Shown one piece after another: positions 13,832 through 26,713 of a DNA stretch of 64,000 bases. Location: the NCBI RefSeq assembly GCF_002078875.1, contig NC_034414.1:19642895-19706894 (forward strand), written 5' to 3'. The notes under the pieces were generated by a model. That model was not told where the DNA came from. It did not search any database and saw nothing but the letters and a program-made list of their open reading frames with translations. The position numbers were made by a program, and so were the translations under genes. Each line of letters starts with the position of its first letter. The stretch's first letter is position 1. The DNA comes from Numida meleagris (taxonomy: Eukaryota; Chordata; Aves; Galliformes; Numididae).

Positions 13832-13912
13832 TATATTTACGAACTGTCTGATGTCACCTCGGATTCTGATAAGACTTCCAAGATTCACTTTCAAAGCTCA
13901 GCTGGAACGCAG
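13832..13912 (+). other. Exon-like segment, candidate cassette or alternative 5' exon
   Basis: 81 bp flanked by a good acceptor (polypyrimidine ttttcttgcag ending at 13831) and a good donor (acgcag|gtaacg at 13912/13913). It is open in one frame for exactly 27 codons with a polar, serine- and aspartate-rich translation (ELSDVTSDSDKTSK core), and its length is a multiple of three. It lies in the presumed first intron of PRR5L. It may be an alternative 5' UTR exon or a chance pair of splice-like sites; I do not recognise the peptide. Confidence 0.3.
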
Positions 13913-16482
13913 GTAACGTCTACTGACTCCCCAGTTCCTTTTGGAAGGGTGGTAATTCCTTGCATTTCTAGCAATGACAGACACAGAATAGGTGTGATAG
14001 TTCTCACTTAAAGTGAGAGAAGGAATGGAGGCCTGAGACTTGAATAGATCATCAAAAGCTTGGAAGCAGGAAGAAAGTAAGCACTAAAAGTATATCTTTT
14101 AAACTCACTCAATGTGTTCAGTTTTCTTATGTGACTTTTCCAGGCCTCTGTATGTTTTGTAGTTTTTTTCTTCCCTCCTTGTACGGCCTTTTGTCCTCGC
14201 TGTTTCTGCCGGTGTGAATTCAAGCATAAATACGCATTGACTAAGTATGTGCTGGGCTCCAGAGCTTATTCAGTAGGGCATAACAACCTGTTCTTATTCC
14301 ATTAGATAGAGCTAAGCATAACTCAGAGGATGGAAGATTGTGCTGAAGACTTCAGCAAACGCCCTGTGATACCAGAGGTGGCTGAGGCTGGGCTACAGTG
14401 TAAATCGGGCTGCATAACTGCTGTGTTTTGTAGCCCTAGGGTTAAAAATGGGGAGTGTATTTCTGTTTTTAATAATAACAATAGGAAATGTGAAAGCAAG
14501 GAGGAAAAAAAAAGGAAAATGTATGAAGTTCAAGAAAACACAAAGGTGATAGATTTGCAGTGTAGGTAGTTCCTAAAATCATTGCAATTGCTGACGCTTC
14601 GTTTGGTCTTGAAGAGGTGTATCTTGTCTGCTTTCTGATTAACACTTCTAGAGAAGTAATCATGTCATTACGTTCAGATTGATACTTTTTGGTTCTGAAT
14701 CTGTGTTCTCCCTCCCCCTTCCATCTTTTTAAAATGGGTGACCTTCATCCTGGTGTCTTTAAGAAAGCATTACTGTGGTTCTCCTTCATCTGTTCTCCTC
14801 TCATAACTTTAAGAATTAGTGAATTTCACTGTACTTGACCAAGGAAGGAAAAGACAGAAAGGATAAAGTTTCTCTGAGCTTTGCGAAAACATTTTTAGAG
14901 CTTGTGCTGGAAGAAGGGCTCTGGGGAGAGTTATCCCCTCCTGCACATGTGAAACCCAGAGGGAGCATTTTAGTTCTGCTACTCATGTAACTACTGAATA
15001 TGAACAGTTTATTTGTTGAGCAGCTCCTTTTTTTATTTTTCCCACATAGCTTCTCCACATGCTAAGCAAAACTGCTGTGATCCCTGCAGACTGCTCGATT
15101 ACTTTGTAGCTTTTGAAAGAGTTAATACAAGTATTTCCTGAATTTTGTAGCAGATGCTACTGGGGAGTTATTGGAAACAGGTTGATGCTGCTAAAAGTTT
15201 AGTTCATGTGTTTGAAAACACATTTGTCATTCCTTAAAGCCTTTTGTACAGCAAAAAGTCCGACAGCTTACTCATACTGTTGTCATTCAAGTGATACATT
15301 CTTGGCTTGCTTTGCTCCAGGAGGGGTGCCCTAACTGGTGCATCTGCTAAATGCTATTCCAAACAGTGGGAGGAAATAACTATTTATGTGTGTCGTCTTT
15401 TTTTTCTGGTGTAAAATGTTTTTGTGCTGGGGCTTGTTGCGGTGTAGCTGTGCTCATTAAAAGGCATTCTGGTAATCAACAGAGTCTGAGGCTTGTAGAT
15501 GTCAGAATAAAATAGGCCAAAACTGATGGGCAACTTTAGGGACTGAGCTCCTTGGAGTATTATTTTGCTATTAAATCAGTTGTGTTTTTTTAGATTGTAA
15601 TAGCTTGAATTTGTGGTGTGTGTGTATATATAATCTTGATCTCTTTAGCTCTCATTAAACTGGCTTGTTCTGTGCCTGTAGCATTTTCATAATTTGTTTT
15701 ATAGGGAATTGTATTTACGTCTATATAGATGTGAATTAGTCTTCCTTCTAACATGCCATGAACTCCAAAAAGTCTGTGGTGGTCTCTGAATTACAGAGAA
15801 ACATCTCATCCCATGATGGGATACAAGCAAAGGCTTTTTTTCCTCTCAATCTAACTACAGTTTCACTTTGAGTTTCAGATTGACTTTAACCTCAAGAACT
15901 CAAAGCACAACTACGTGGAAACCACTGAATTTCTTTTCAATTGCTCCTAAAGCCAAGTTAGAGAGATCCTTCTGTTAGTGAATTTGTTTGGGATTTATAA
16001 TGAATAAATGCGCATTGTGGGTCTGGTTGGGTGAGGAAAGTATGAAGGAGGAGTTCAGTGTATAGTTGTAATATAGGAGATGTGAGATCCTGTTTTGGGT
16101 AGCTAAAGAATAGCAGTAAAACTGTCAGACATGTGGGTACATACCAGAGGATTGACATGGTATTAGGAAGGGCTGTGTTCCCATATTCTGTAGATGCTCC
16201 TTTTTTTCTAATGTGCTTCATCTCCATAGTTAACATCTATCAGGTTTAATTAGGGATAGGTGAGGACTGAGCACTTTCAGATTACTTACAGGCCACAAAG
16301 TTGGTGCCTTCATAGTGGTTGGGTGGCCCAGCAAAATAATTAAAAAAAATAAAATGTTGGCACCTTTTGATATCGAGCCACCATTGAAAAGAAGAGGTAG
16401 ATGAGATGATTCCTCATTCTTTACAACTCGGTGGAATTCTTTGACAAGTTTCATTAAAGAACCTTAAAGGTGTATTTTTATT

Positions 16483-16486
<4 letters not shown>

Positions 16487-16522
<36 letters not shown>
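16487..16522. repeat. T36 homopolymer
   Basis: Uninterrupted run of about 36 T. On the minus strand it produces a spurious poly-lysine reading frame. It could be a reverse-oriented retroposon tail or slippage. Confidence 0.85.
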
Positions 16523-16523
<1 letters not shown>

Positions 16524-17044
16524 TGAGTAGGATCCTGGCTTGGGAGGTGGAAGACCTGGGTGAGTCATTTCTCTGGCTTTGCAGCTTCATCTTCTCAGCC
16601 AGAAAATGGAGATAATGATTTTTACTCTCCTTATTAATAATCCTCCTAGAGCTCTTGACGAAAAGAGCATTTTGCAGGGCTGAGCAGCCCGTCCACCTGG
16701 GGCTGAACGTGCGTGGTCTGCCTTGGTGCTTTCCCATACTGGGGTGGGTGGGCTGGAGGTGTGGGGTGGGCAGGTGTCCCTGCAGCACTTGGCATTGCAT
16801 GCACTGGGGCCAGCCATGGGGTGGCAGGAGGTGTGTGGCAGGGCTGCAGGTAATGTGCTTTAGCTGGCTGAAGTCCCACGTTTGCAATCTGGCGTAGAGT
16901 ATGAACCGAGAGCCTGAGGAATCAACTTGTTTTCCCCTATGGGACAGCTCGGTAAGGAGCATGTTCCTTCCCCCTGCTTGGATCCTGTCCCTGAGTGTGG
17001 ATATGGTCTGCTATCCTGGATTGTAGCTTAAATAGAGAGTCTCT

Positions 17045-17045
<1 letters not shown>

Positions 17046-17077
<32 letters not shown>
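17046..17077. repeat. T32 homopolymer
   Basis: Second long T run, about 520 bp to the right of the T36 tract, followed by AATAATAATG. No retrocopy body was identified next to it. Confidence 0.85.
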
Positions 17078-17081
<4 letters not shown>

Positions 17082-20000
17082 ATAATGTTCTGAGCTGATT
17101 TTGTCACTGGGATTTCAGAAGCAAGTAGCATTAATATACAGGTGGGAAAAATGCTGTCTCCTAAAAGCTGTAACTTGAATCAATCCTAATGATGATCTTG
17201 CCAGACCTAAATATTGGCCTTGCATCCTTCCATTTATCTTTCTGACTTGGGATGGTCTCTTAGCAAGGATTGTGCCCGACTAGTAGCATAAGCACATCTG
17301 AAGGTAAGTTGTTCCTTGTGTGCAGGGCTGCTTCTGTGACAAAGTATCTGTACTTTGCCTTGCTGTTTTGTGGGCTGATCCAGAATGTGAAGGCTAATGT
17401 TTAGATTCTTATTGCTCTTGATGGACTGTGTGTTAGAATCTAAAATTGTCGTGAGTCAGATTTCTAAAGTTGTGAAGGAGTAGAAAGCTGAGGGGTATGG
17501 GAAGGACTATGCCTTGAGATTGGACCCCCAGCCTGCCCACAAACTATTGCTGAGCCTCTTGCTTTCAGTAACCTCCAATGTGTGTAAGATGTGGCTTCTC
17601 ATCAATGCTATCCAGAAAGGAAATCTTTTTAGTTATGGAATAATTAATGCATTTTTCTTAAGCTTATGCTTGTTTCACACCCAAAATAATTACAAAAAAT
17701 TCTGGCACGTGTTACACTATCCAGACTCATAGGTCATCAACGTCACAGTCACACAGAGCATACAAAGGAGTAGAAAGTGGGCAGACGTATCTATCTTCAG
17801 GAAGACGCTGGTTTTCTACCACAAAAGATGTTCAAATGGCAAGACATCTCTTATACCTGGATAATCCTTCATTCTTTGTTGCGGTATTTTGGGAGATCTG
17901 AGAAATGCTCCATACATCCAAATAAATCTCCTGTGGTTTTCCCCCCTCCCCTTCCCTACCTTGCTATCTGTATTGAAGTTGCTTTTTGACTTGTGGCTTT
18001 TTGGTGTAAGTATAAAGTACCACCAGTGCAAGTTAGCCTCTAAGAAGCAAAAACAGCTGTAGTTCTTGTTGACCCATCACTTACATTGGCAGCTATTGCT
18101 CTAAACCTTGCTGAGAAGACATCAATGACCATATAAAATGGTCTCTTCTTTTGTTAAATCTTAGCTGCCAGGGGCTTTTTGTTTGTTTGTCTCAGGATTA
18201 CTGAGAAGATTCATAATTTGGGGGAAGTGCTGCCAACATTTTCTATAGGTTATTCTTTTTTCAGTAGAGACGGAACTAGGTGCATTGCCAGATCTTGATT
18301 TTTTTTTTTTTTTCTCCAGACAGTCACAGATATTTTGGTCTGTTGGAAGGGAAAAGTCTTTTCATTAAATCACTTTATAACAGTTTCTCTGTTTATTTTC
18401 ATGGCTAACAGAAAACAAATGATAAAAATTCCTAGTTCGACAGTAATGTTTTTATGTCTGTAGCTACAAGTGCTTGTTGGAAAAAGATTGGTCTCCTTGT
18501 TTGATCCTTCTGTTGAAAGATACAAATTAATCCTTGAAGTGTTTGCTCAGATGTGATGAATTAGAAGTGGATAAAATTACATTGTTGTCAGACTAACTCG
18601 CAGTCCAGCTCTACACCCCCAGTTTTGAGCACTGTCATCTAGCTCCGAGTTACTTGCTCATTTGAAGACCTGGGTTTTACATGGGTGTATCTGCCTTGTT
18701 TGAGATCTAGAGAGTTCTGATAGCTGGATTTCAAGCTGATAACCACAGATAAATGGGGGAAAAAAAGATCAGGGGAGGAAGAGCAGCAAATGCATCTCTC
18801 CTTGACTTAAAACAAATTTTGTGCCAAAAAAGTCAATAGAGTTACTAGGGTCACTAGATGAGAGAAGATGAGGAGTCCTCTATAATCTGGCAAGCAACAT
18901 GAAATGCCATTGCCACCTTAAGTGTTGCCCCAGCAGTTGGAGCACGTGGCAGTGGGAGATTATCTTGGTGTGGCCCTATCTCCTATGCTAGAGCTGAGTT
19001 TTAGCCTCCAGCTCTTCATCCCTTTTACAATCAATGGTAAGAGAGAGTCCTGCTTGGTGGCTGCAACCACTGGCATCCTGCTGCCTCTCTTCTTTCTGTG
19101 ATTGATAGATAGTAGGACTGTAATCATTAGATGTAGGTTTTGTTTTATAGTCTTCTAAAACAATTTAATCTTGGGAAGGGGAGATCTGAAGGAGTTTAGA
19201 CTGAAGACCTCTGGGAGAAGACTATCTGTGTGATTCTTTAAGAGTTTTCAGGGCAAACTGGAGAGGAAAATTGTTCCATGATATATTCAGCACTTTGCGT
19301 AATGCTGTTCATTCCCACTAGCTGAAGCAGCCCCAAAACCATGAGGGTTTCTTGCTAAACTATATTAATGCCTCTCTTGGCACAATGATAGTTTCTCTCA
19401 GAAAAAAGAAAAAAAATTAAAAAAAATTGCAGACTACTGAATGCATAACAGGGACGTTACCAACAAACTGCTAATGGAGCTCTCCTGCAGAAACAAAGCA
19501 GCATTTACAAGGATGTCTTGTTCTTGGTAAAACTTCCAGTGGAAAGTAGTTGCTGGGAAAGGAAAATCTGATCTGAAGGAGCTGTGGAGATAGAGTACTT
19601 CTGCAGCTATTGCAGAAAAATTATGTAAGACTGGGGTCTAGTTTGGGGGCTTTGTTTTATGTTCAGATGCATGGGATCTGCAAAATGCAAACACATTGTG
19701 CCAGAAGTCTATTTTCCAGCAAATGTTCTCTTATCTCTGGCTTTATTAATCTCTGAAAATAGTTTAAGTAGGCTGTGGGTGTGGGGATGGTTCTTCTCAC
19801 AGACTCTTTTGGTGACTAGCTTGTATTGAGAGGAGGCTTACAATGCCTGCTGTCAAACAGCTACCATTTTAGGTAAACTAGGAGAGATTGGTATCTCTGA
19901 ATCCTGAAGAAGTGAAATTCAGGCTCTGGATTTGGCCTAAAGCTGATGATCTTTTCTTAAATCCCTGATGGAAATCTAAAATAAAGTTGTCTTAGCACTA

Positions 20001-20896
20001 AAATGGGATTGCAGACTATGAGACTGGGGAAAAAATGGGCCAGAGAGTCAGCTTACCTGCTCATCACTGACAAGAGCTTGTTATCTGTCTGGATGACTTT
20101 AGCAAGGGTTAAGGGAAACAATGTGTATCTTTCCATGAGCAGGAGCAAGCATGTTCCCTTGGTAAGAAGGAAGCCTTCAGGAAATCTGTCATGGGGCCCT
20201 GTGTTCTGCTGCTGTGGAATCAGGCTCGTAAATCCAAAGACCAAGTCTGGAAAAGATCTTTGTGATGGCATTGTTTCACCTTTGTGCAGAATGTGCAAAA
20301 GGACTTCTGCACAAAATTTAAGTATCTGTATATTAAATTACAAAATTTGTTCTCCTTACTTACACTTCTGAATTTAAACTTTCCCCTTGCAATTTAACAC
20401 CAGTTAATACAAATACTGCTTTACTGAAGGCTTTCATTGCTGGGGGTAGGGTGCTATATGCAGTTACAGTGTCTGTAGTAGTGATAGGAGGATTGAAGGC
20501 TATCACAGGCATCTTAACCACCACTTGCTAGCCCTGTTAAGTGTCTACGCCTGATCTAAAGTAACACACGTCTTGTTATATAGCTCTGAAGAATGTCTGC
20601 TCTCTTCCCTGTACAAAAACTGTTAAAATAGTAACTTTACTGCTGGATGAAATCAGCTGTCACTCATTCAGCTCTTCTCGCTGTCAGCTTTGGGACTTCA
20701 TGGTGGCAAATATTGGCACAATTACTTGTTTTGCAACAAAAATATGTTACACTGACTCTGCCTCCCAGACGCCTCTCAGTGTGTCATGAGTGAAGTCTGC
20801 CCTTGGCTCTTCAAGGTGCTGTAGCTTTTCTCTTCTGACAGTTTCTGATGTGGTTAGAATTGCCAGTAGAGAAATTGCTAGCGGATTGAAAACATT

Positions 20897-21133
20897 GGGC
20901 AGTGAAGCTGGTGAGGGGTCTGGAGCACGAACCTTATGAGGAGTGGCTGAGGGAGCTAGGATTGTTTCCTCTGGTGAAGAAGAGGTTCAGTGGTGACCTT
21001 ATTGCTCTCTATGATTACCTGAAGGAAGGTTGTGTTGAGGTGGGAGTTGGCCTCTTCTCCCATGTAACTAGCAATAGGACTAGAGGGAATGGCCTCAAGT
21101 TGTGCTAGGGGAGATTCAGGTTGGATGTTAGGG
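20897..21133 (+). mobile_element. CR1 LINE internal fragment, sense orientation
   Basis: About 240 bp matching the same ORF2 C-terminal region as the 11997-12652 copy but on the plus strand: [15 protein letters not shown], then [17 protein letters not shown], then [12 protein letters not shown]. Side by side the two copies differ at many positions, so this one is older. It lacks the 3' terminal repeats and the 5' end. The frame stops at 21106-21108 where the younger copy continues, so it is a dead fragment. Confidence 0.85.
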
Positions 21134-21510
21134 TTGCTCTGTTTTTTTTCCCTTGTAACACTGTTGGCGGTGGGGCTTTGGTGTTTGCAGCAGGGTTGAG
21201 AGCTTGCTTAGGCCTCCTTGGCTGACCAGAACAAGGCAATGTGGAGGCAGATGACGAGCTCAGTGTGAAGCAGGGCTGGCCAGGTGGGAAGAAAGCTGTT
21301 CTTTTACACATAAAATGGTTAGTTAAAGTTTGCAGTATGTAAAAAATTTCCTTGTGCTGAGCGCTAGCTAAGTTAGAAGCACCGTGCAAATACACAGTAT
21401 ACCTCTATCTGATCATATCTTTTTTCCACCTTGTGCTGCATATCTTGTGGAAAAGAGAAGGCTTTGCTTTACATCTTCCGTGTGCGGTTCGGTTATACAA
21501 CACTTCCCCT

Positions 21511-21529
21511 CCCCCCCCCCCCCCCCCCC
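21511..21529. repeat. C19 homopolymer
   Basis: Run of 19 C within a pyrimidine-rich stretch (about 21500-21545). Such tracts are length-unstable and hard to sequence, so the exact count is uncertain. Confidence 0.8.
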
Positions 21530-22389
21530 ATCTCTCTATTTTCTCCGACATCTCTGTTCTTCAAACTGCCAACTGAATCTGCTGCTTGTACTTGTCTGAA
21601 GTGGGAAGATTTTGAAGTTCAGCAGCTTTGCCAGAGCTTTTTTGTGGTTTTTATCCAAGTTGATTCTAACTTTGTTTCTGTGGTTCACTTGGGGCTACGT
21701 ATTCATCAATATGAAGATGATGATCAGAAGGGAAAGTACAGGAATTTTGTATTTGGACAGCAATTGGTTCTCTATAAAATGAAAAGTAACCAACCAATAC
21801 AGTTCTGTTTACTCTCAAAATATGTGGTTGTCAGAGCTCTTTTGCAGAAGCTCGTTATGGTATCTTTTTGTAATGAGCTGATAATGAGTTTATTCTCTTG
21901 CATAATGCTTCTGAAAAAAGCACAGTGTTTGTCTGTTCATCTTTTCTTCTGTTGATCATATTTTGTCCCTTTTTTTTCTGGTGAAATATATTTCTTTCTC
22001 TCCAGTTTCTCCTATTTTATATTAGCTGAATGGCTAACTCTATTTAAAGGTATCTGTAAAGTGCCTCTGTGAATGGTTTAGGCACCTCTGTTCTTGCATC
22101 TCTGCTAACTGAAATGGGAAGAGAAACCACGCTTGTTTTTCTGGCTGGCTGTGTTGAGTCATCCTTTAAGGGAGAAAGGCTGTTACTGTTGAAGAGCTCC
22201 TGAAGATTTGCCCAAATTTGCTCTTAGTGTGATAGGATATTTTTGCTCCTCCCCTTTCGGTCTTGCTCTTCTCCTTTCTTTTCACCTTCCAGGGCTGCTT
22301 CAATTTCTTCATCTTACTGCGAGTCTGTATCACAGCCTGATGTGGTGGGGAACCGCTAATCTGAGGTTCATTGTCTGCTTTCATTGCAG

Positions 22390-22659
22390 GCTGAGTCCTT
22401 GGATTTTGAAGTCTTGTTGATGCCAGTGAGACTGATACCTGGGCCTTCAAGAGACTTTCTGATAGCCCAGCTCCACTCCGTTCAAGCCTATGACTGGGGG
22501 TTTCACCGTAGCACCATCCTTTGCTCTCCAGTTGCACAAGATGGGTTCATTCAGAAGGCCCCGACCTCGCTTCATGAGCTCTCCAGTGCTCAGTGACCTG
22601 CCACGTTTCCAGGCGGCTCGGCAGGCCCTGCAGCTCAGCTCTAACTCGGCATGGAACAG
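22390..22659 (+). other. PRR5L: PRR5L exon with 5' UTR and start codon
   Basis: Acceptor ttcattgcag ends at 22389 and donor aacag|gtgagt starts at 22660. The frame has a TAG at 22463-22465, so translation must start inside the exon. The first in-frame ATG (22490, MTGGF...) matches the human N-terminus in position and pattern (MTxGF... ending in HK before MGSF), so I chose it; its context is weak (pyrimidine at -3). The next in-frame ATG at 22541 has A at -3 and G at +4. An out-of-frame upstream ATG at 22420 opens a frame to 22596 that overlaps both starts. The exon encodes residues 1-56 and two bases of codon 57. Confidence 0.85.
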
Positions 22660-25600
22660 GTGAGTAGCGTCTAATTTGTGTAGGACTGATCTTTGTACTT
22701 CAGACTATTCATGGCTAAGCTTGATTATTTATAAGCATGAATGAGTTTTTGGCATGCCTGAAGTTTGCCAGCATTCAAGGCCTCTGTGGAAGTGACAAAA
22801 TCAGGCTTAGTAGTTTTTAGCCAGCCTCATTTTTAGCCAATGTTTTTTCAAAGATACTGTCTTGAAGTATGACAAAATTGCTCTATGTTAACAGTTCCAC
22901 TTTTTCAGTACCTTTCAGGAAAACACATTGTTATTAGTGTAACAAAGGTCAGTTTCTTAATGCACAGCAGGAATTTATTTGCATATCATGAAGCTTTTAC
23001 CGCAGTTGAGTTCTTCTGACAACTACTAATCTTGTGGCTTCTACTTCTGTCAGCATTTCATACTGGCAGTCAAATGCTGTCTGCAGTGCATGTCATGCAG
23101 CAATGACCACTGGAAAAATGATGTGCAAGGTGAAGTGTGAGATGGCCTGCTGCTACTAAAATTCGGTGTTTCCACTTTTGTCTACCATCTTGCACCATCT
23201 TTGTGCTCTGCAGACCCCTTTCTCTTGCTGAACTAGATCTGCTTACTAATGTCACACAAACGTAGCCCAGCAAAAGCATCCCATGGTTTGTGCTAGGATA
23301 GAAAGCTGAGGTCAGTGAAGTTTACAAGTGCCAAACTTGTTTGCAGAAGAGAATGTCTATTAAGCGAATGGCACCTCCTCTTGTTGGCTGTGGTTTAGCA
23401 GCTGTAAAAGCTTGCCATCCTGTTTCTTCAGGACTTCCTCTGCACTGATCAGAAAAGTATTAGATATCCCTCAACAGCTGTTGCCCCACCTTACATGCAT
23501 TAGCAAGGCTTGAAGATGGGCCTGCCTGAAGTGATGCTGGCTGCAGAAGGTCTTCCAGCACAGCCAGGATCCTGCCAGATGCTGCCGGCTGGGTGGCTCA
23601 GCTGGTCCTGTCATCATTGCTGAATAATGCAATGTGATGTGTTTGGCAGACACTGCCAAAAATCTGTCTCTCCTCATATCTACTAACATGCAGCACGTAG
23701 CAGAGATTCCCTAACCAGTTGTTTTAAAGATCTCCTGTGAATGTGCTCTTTGTGAATGGTGTCCCTGTGATGACTTTCCCTCTCTTACTCTAAGTGCAAT
23801 TTAAGACTAGTTCTGCTCTTTCTCCCATGAGAGATGTAGGTAAACAAGAGTTATGATTTCGAAGGAGGAAAAAGTGGAAGTATTTAAGTGCAATTAACCT
23901 TTCCCACCCCCATTTTAACCACTCAGCTTTTGGTGACTATCTCATGTTGCACTCTGTGTTAAATCATACTGGCGGCTAATATTTATAGATGTTGTACTGT
24001 CTCATTTATGTTTTGGCAGTGTTCAAACAGCAGTGATAAATGTGTTTAAAGGGGGAGGCTTGCAGAACAATGAACTTTATACCCTCAATGAAAATATCAG
24101 GTAGGTTGCTGAAGTGAATGGAAAAGGGATTTTTGTTGCTGCTTGTTTGGTATTTCCTTGTTTTTGTTCCCAAGCAGAAAGGTAGTGAGAGGAGATGGGT
24201 GGGAGAAATATGGATATGTAGGAGAGAACTTAAACATGTATTCAGAATTTCAGGCTGGCTTCCTGCTTTTTTTGCTGTGGGGTGGTGTGAAGGGCATTGG
24301 GCTTTTAGATAATGTTTCATTGACTCATGTGGATGTGGAGCTCTGACAAATAAAGGGTTGAGTTAGAATACAAGGATTTTGTCCCTTCTACGGAATTTTC
24401 CTCTTAGGCCTGTTTCCCTCCCCCCGTTTTTATAAGGACATTCATAACAGTAGTAACGTTTTCTGTCATTGTTTTTTTCTAAAACCAAGCTTCTCAGAAC
24501 CACTGAGCATTTAAACAAAAAAAAAAAAAAGTAAAATATAGTGTTTCACATAAAAGTTTTCTAGTGACTACAGAAAAAGACCAGAAAATACTAACCCTAA
24601 AGATTAAAAAAGCCTAGAAGTCTAACAGTGATGATAAAAGTATCATTTTTTTATTTTAAGCAAGTCTCGTGGTTGTCTGTGGTTTCGGTCTGATTACTTG
24701 GAAACTTCAGTTAATGATAGATAGGATTATAGAGCAGATACAGAGCAGTTTATTCTTGTGCTGATTCCAAGTGGTGCTAAGAGGAATATTGACAGTTCAC
24801 AATTGTAGTTCCTTATTTCTCCTCTTTCTCACTCCATCCATATTCATCCATCATGAATGCTGTCATATAGGTCTCAACTTCCACATTTGTATACTTACCC
24901 CATCCCTATTGCATTTTTGCTGTATGCCAAGTAAAGCGGTTAGTGGTGCCAAGAACTCAGTGAGCAGCAAACTACCCCTTTTCCTACTGCCAAAATAAAT
25001 GCAGGACATGAATCTCTGTCCTACTTGATCTGGTCCCAAGGTAAAAGCTTCATAAAGTTGCAATATCTTACGCTTGAACTGTATTTAAATGTTCTCAAGG
25101 CAGAAGTCCTCAAGTTAGATTTGAGTACTTGCAGCAGTATTAATTCTCCATGGGATGAGGATTTCTGTATGTGAAAGGGAAAAACAAATGTCGTAAGCCT
25201 TTGGAAACACCCTAACCCACAGCCCACAGCGTACTGGAGGACTGGCTTTGGGTTTTGTGACTTGTCTCCTACGCTGCTGCTCACTGCAGTGGCTGCAGCC
25301 TGCTTTCCTGAACTGGTGCGAGTAGGTACTCCTTCCTAGCCTCATAAGGAAGGAGGTATGCTGGAGAGAATAGCCCCTTTGGCTGGGCTTGGCTGCTGTG
25401 GCTGGGCTGTGCTCTGCTAGCCTCAGTCACCAGAGTCAGTCTGGACTGTCAAGAGCTGGGTGAAGAGCAAGAAATTCTTGGTGAAATTTGTATGCTTCAT
25501 ACATGTAGGGTACAAAGTGGTGGTGGTGGTGGGAGGGGAAGTAAACTTTTCCACTCGCAGGCAGGACTTGGAAGCTCTCACCTTGAAACTATTGTTCCTA

Positions 25601-26682
25601 CAGGTGCCTGAGCATTGCTTACATCTCAGAATGTCATTCTCTGAATAGGCTATTTTAACATTCAAGCAGCTCATCAAATCAGTCTAAGGAGCAAAGGGCA
25701 TGCAACTGCGTGCATGTTTGTATATGCATCTGCAGCTTTGCACCTGTGATTCTTGATATAGCTCTCAACAAAATGTCAGTGTAGTGTGTACGAGGTGGGT
25801 TTCTAGCCTGACAGTGGGCAAGAAACCAAGCCCGTCAGAAGCCAACTCTTTTGTGCCATTAGATTGAGCTGCTGCATCTTCCTCCTTTGTATTTCTCCAC
25901 TCAGATCATCAGTGGAAGTTAGCAGATGCAGCGTTCTAATAGCTACAGACTCTGCACAGTGCTCAATTGTTTGACAGTGGGAGAAGAGGAAAATTTTAAA
26001 GTCGGGCAGTAATGACAGAGCTAGAAGATGAGCAGCTAGTAACATCTCGCTCTGGATTGCTCTCGCTAAGCCTTTATCTTGCTGTGATTTGATAGCATCT
26101 CACTGGATACTTTTTTTTTTTTTAATTGCTCTGAAAGTTAATAGTTGTGGCAAGAGGAAACAATGCCATTGAGAGGTGGGATATAGGATGCAAGGAGTGA
26201 CCTCGTCATATTTAGGTTCTCTTTGTCATTGGGTTCTCTTTGGAGCGCGTGCTTTTGTTTGCAGGGCTGGATGGGATGGTCCACTCGAGAGAGCCAGTGT
26301 CCTGCCAGGGCTGGCAAATTAGCTGATCAAAAGCCCTCAGGATTCTACTGAAGCCAGTAGAAGAGAATCTCACAAACCAGCCCTCAAAGACTTATCTGCT
26401 TTATCCATCTTGCAGAAATAGAAATGTACTTTGAGGTGGGTGCGGTGAATGTAACTCATCTGAGAAAGATGTGAAGGTGCCTCTGTGCTTTCTGAATAAA
26501 TGTAGAAATTTTGCGAAATGCTTGGTGAGGAAGATTGCAGTCAAGATCTACGTTCACCAAAGATTAGAAAAAAGAGCTGTAGTTTGTTAGTGAGAACCCA
26601 GCCTGAGAACTGGATGTCCCAGATGCTATTTTTGAGCACTCTTAGTAATGCTTCACTTTAGTGAAAAGCAAAACTCTTAAAC

Positions 26683-26713
<31 letters not shown>

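Larger units (their letters stand above)
11122..22389 (+). other. PRR5L: Probable PRR5L first intron (about 11.3 kb)
   Basis: From the donor inside the CpG island to the acceptor ttcattgcag at 22389. It contains an antisense CR1 copy (11997-12652), an exon-like segment (13832-13912), two long poly-T tracts (16487-16522, 17046-17077), a CR1 fragment (20897-21133) and a C19 tract (21511-21529). I recognise no other gene. Intron status depends on the assumed first exon. Confidence 0.5.

Noticed and set aside
16483..16962. 159-codon minus-strand frame ending in poly-lysine
   Set aside because: The poly-lysine comes from the T36 tract and the rest matches no family. It lies within an intron without splice support.
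22541..22543. ATG at MGSFRRP as the only PRR5L start
   Set aside because: An in-frame ATG at 22490 gives an N-terminus that parallels the mammalian one, and a stop at 22463 bounds it. I kept 22541 as a possible second start only.
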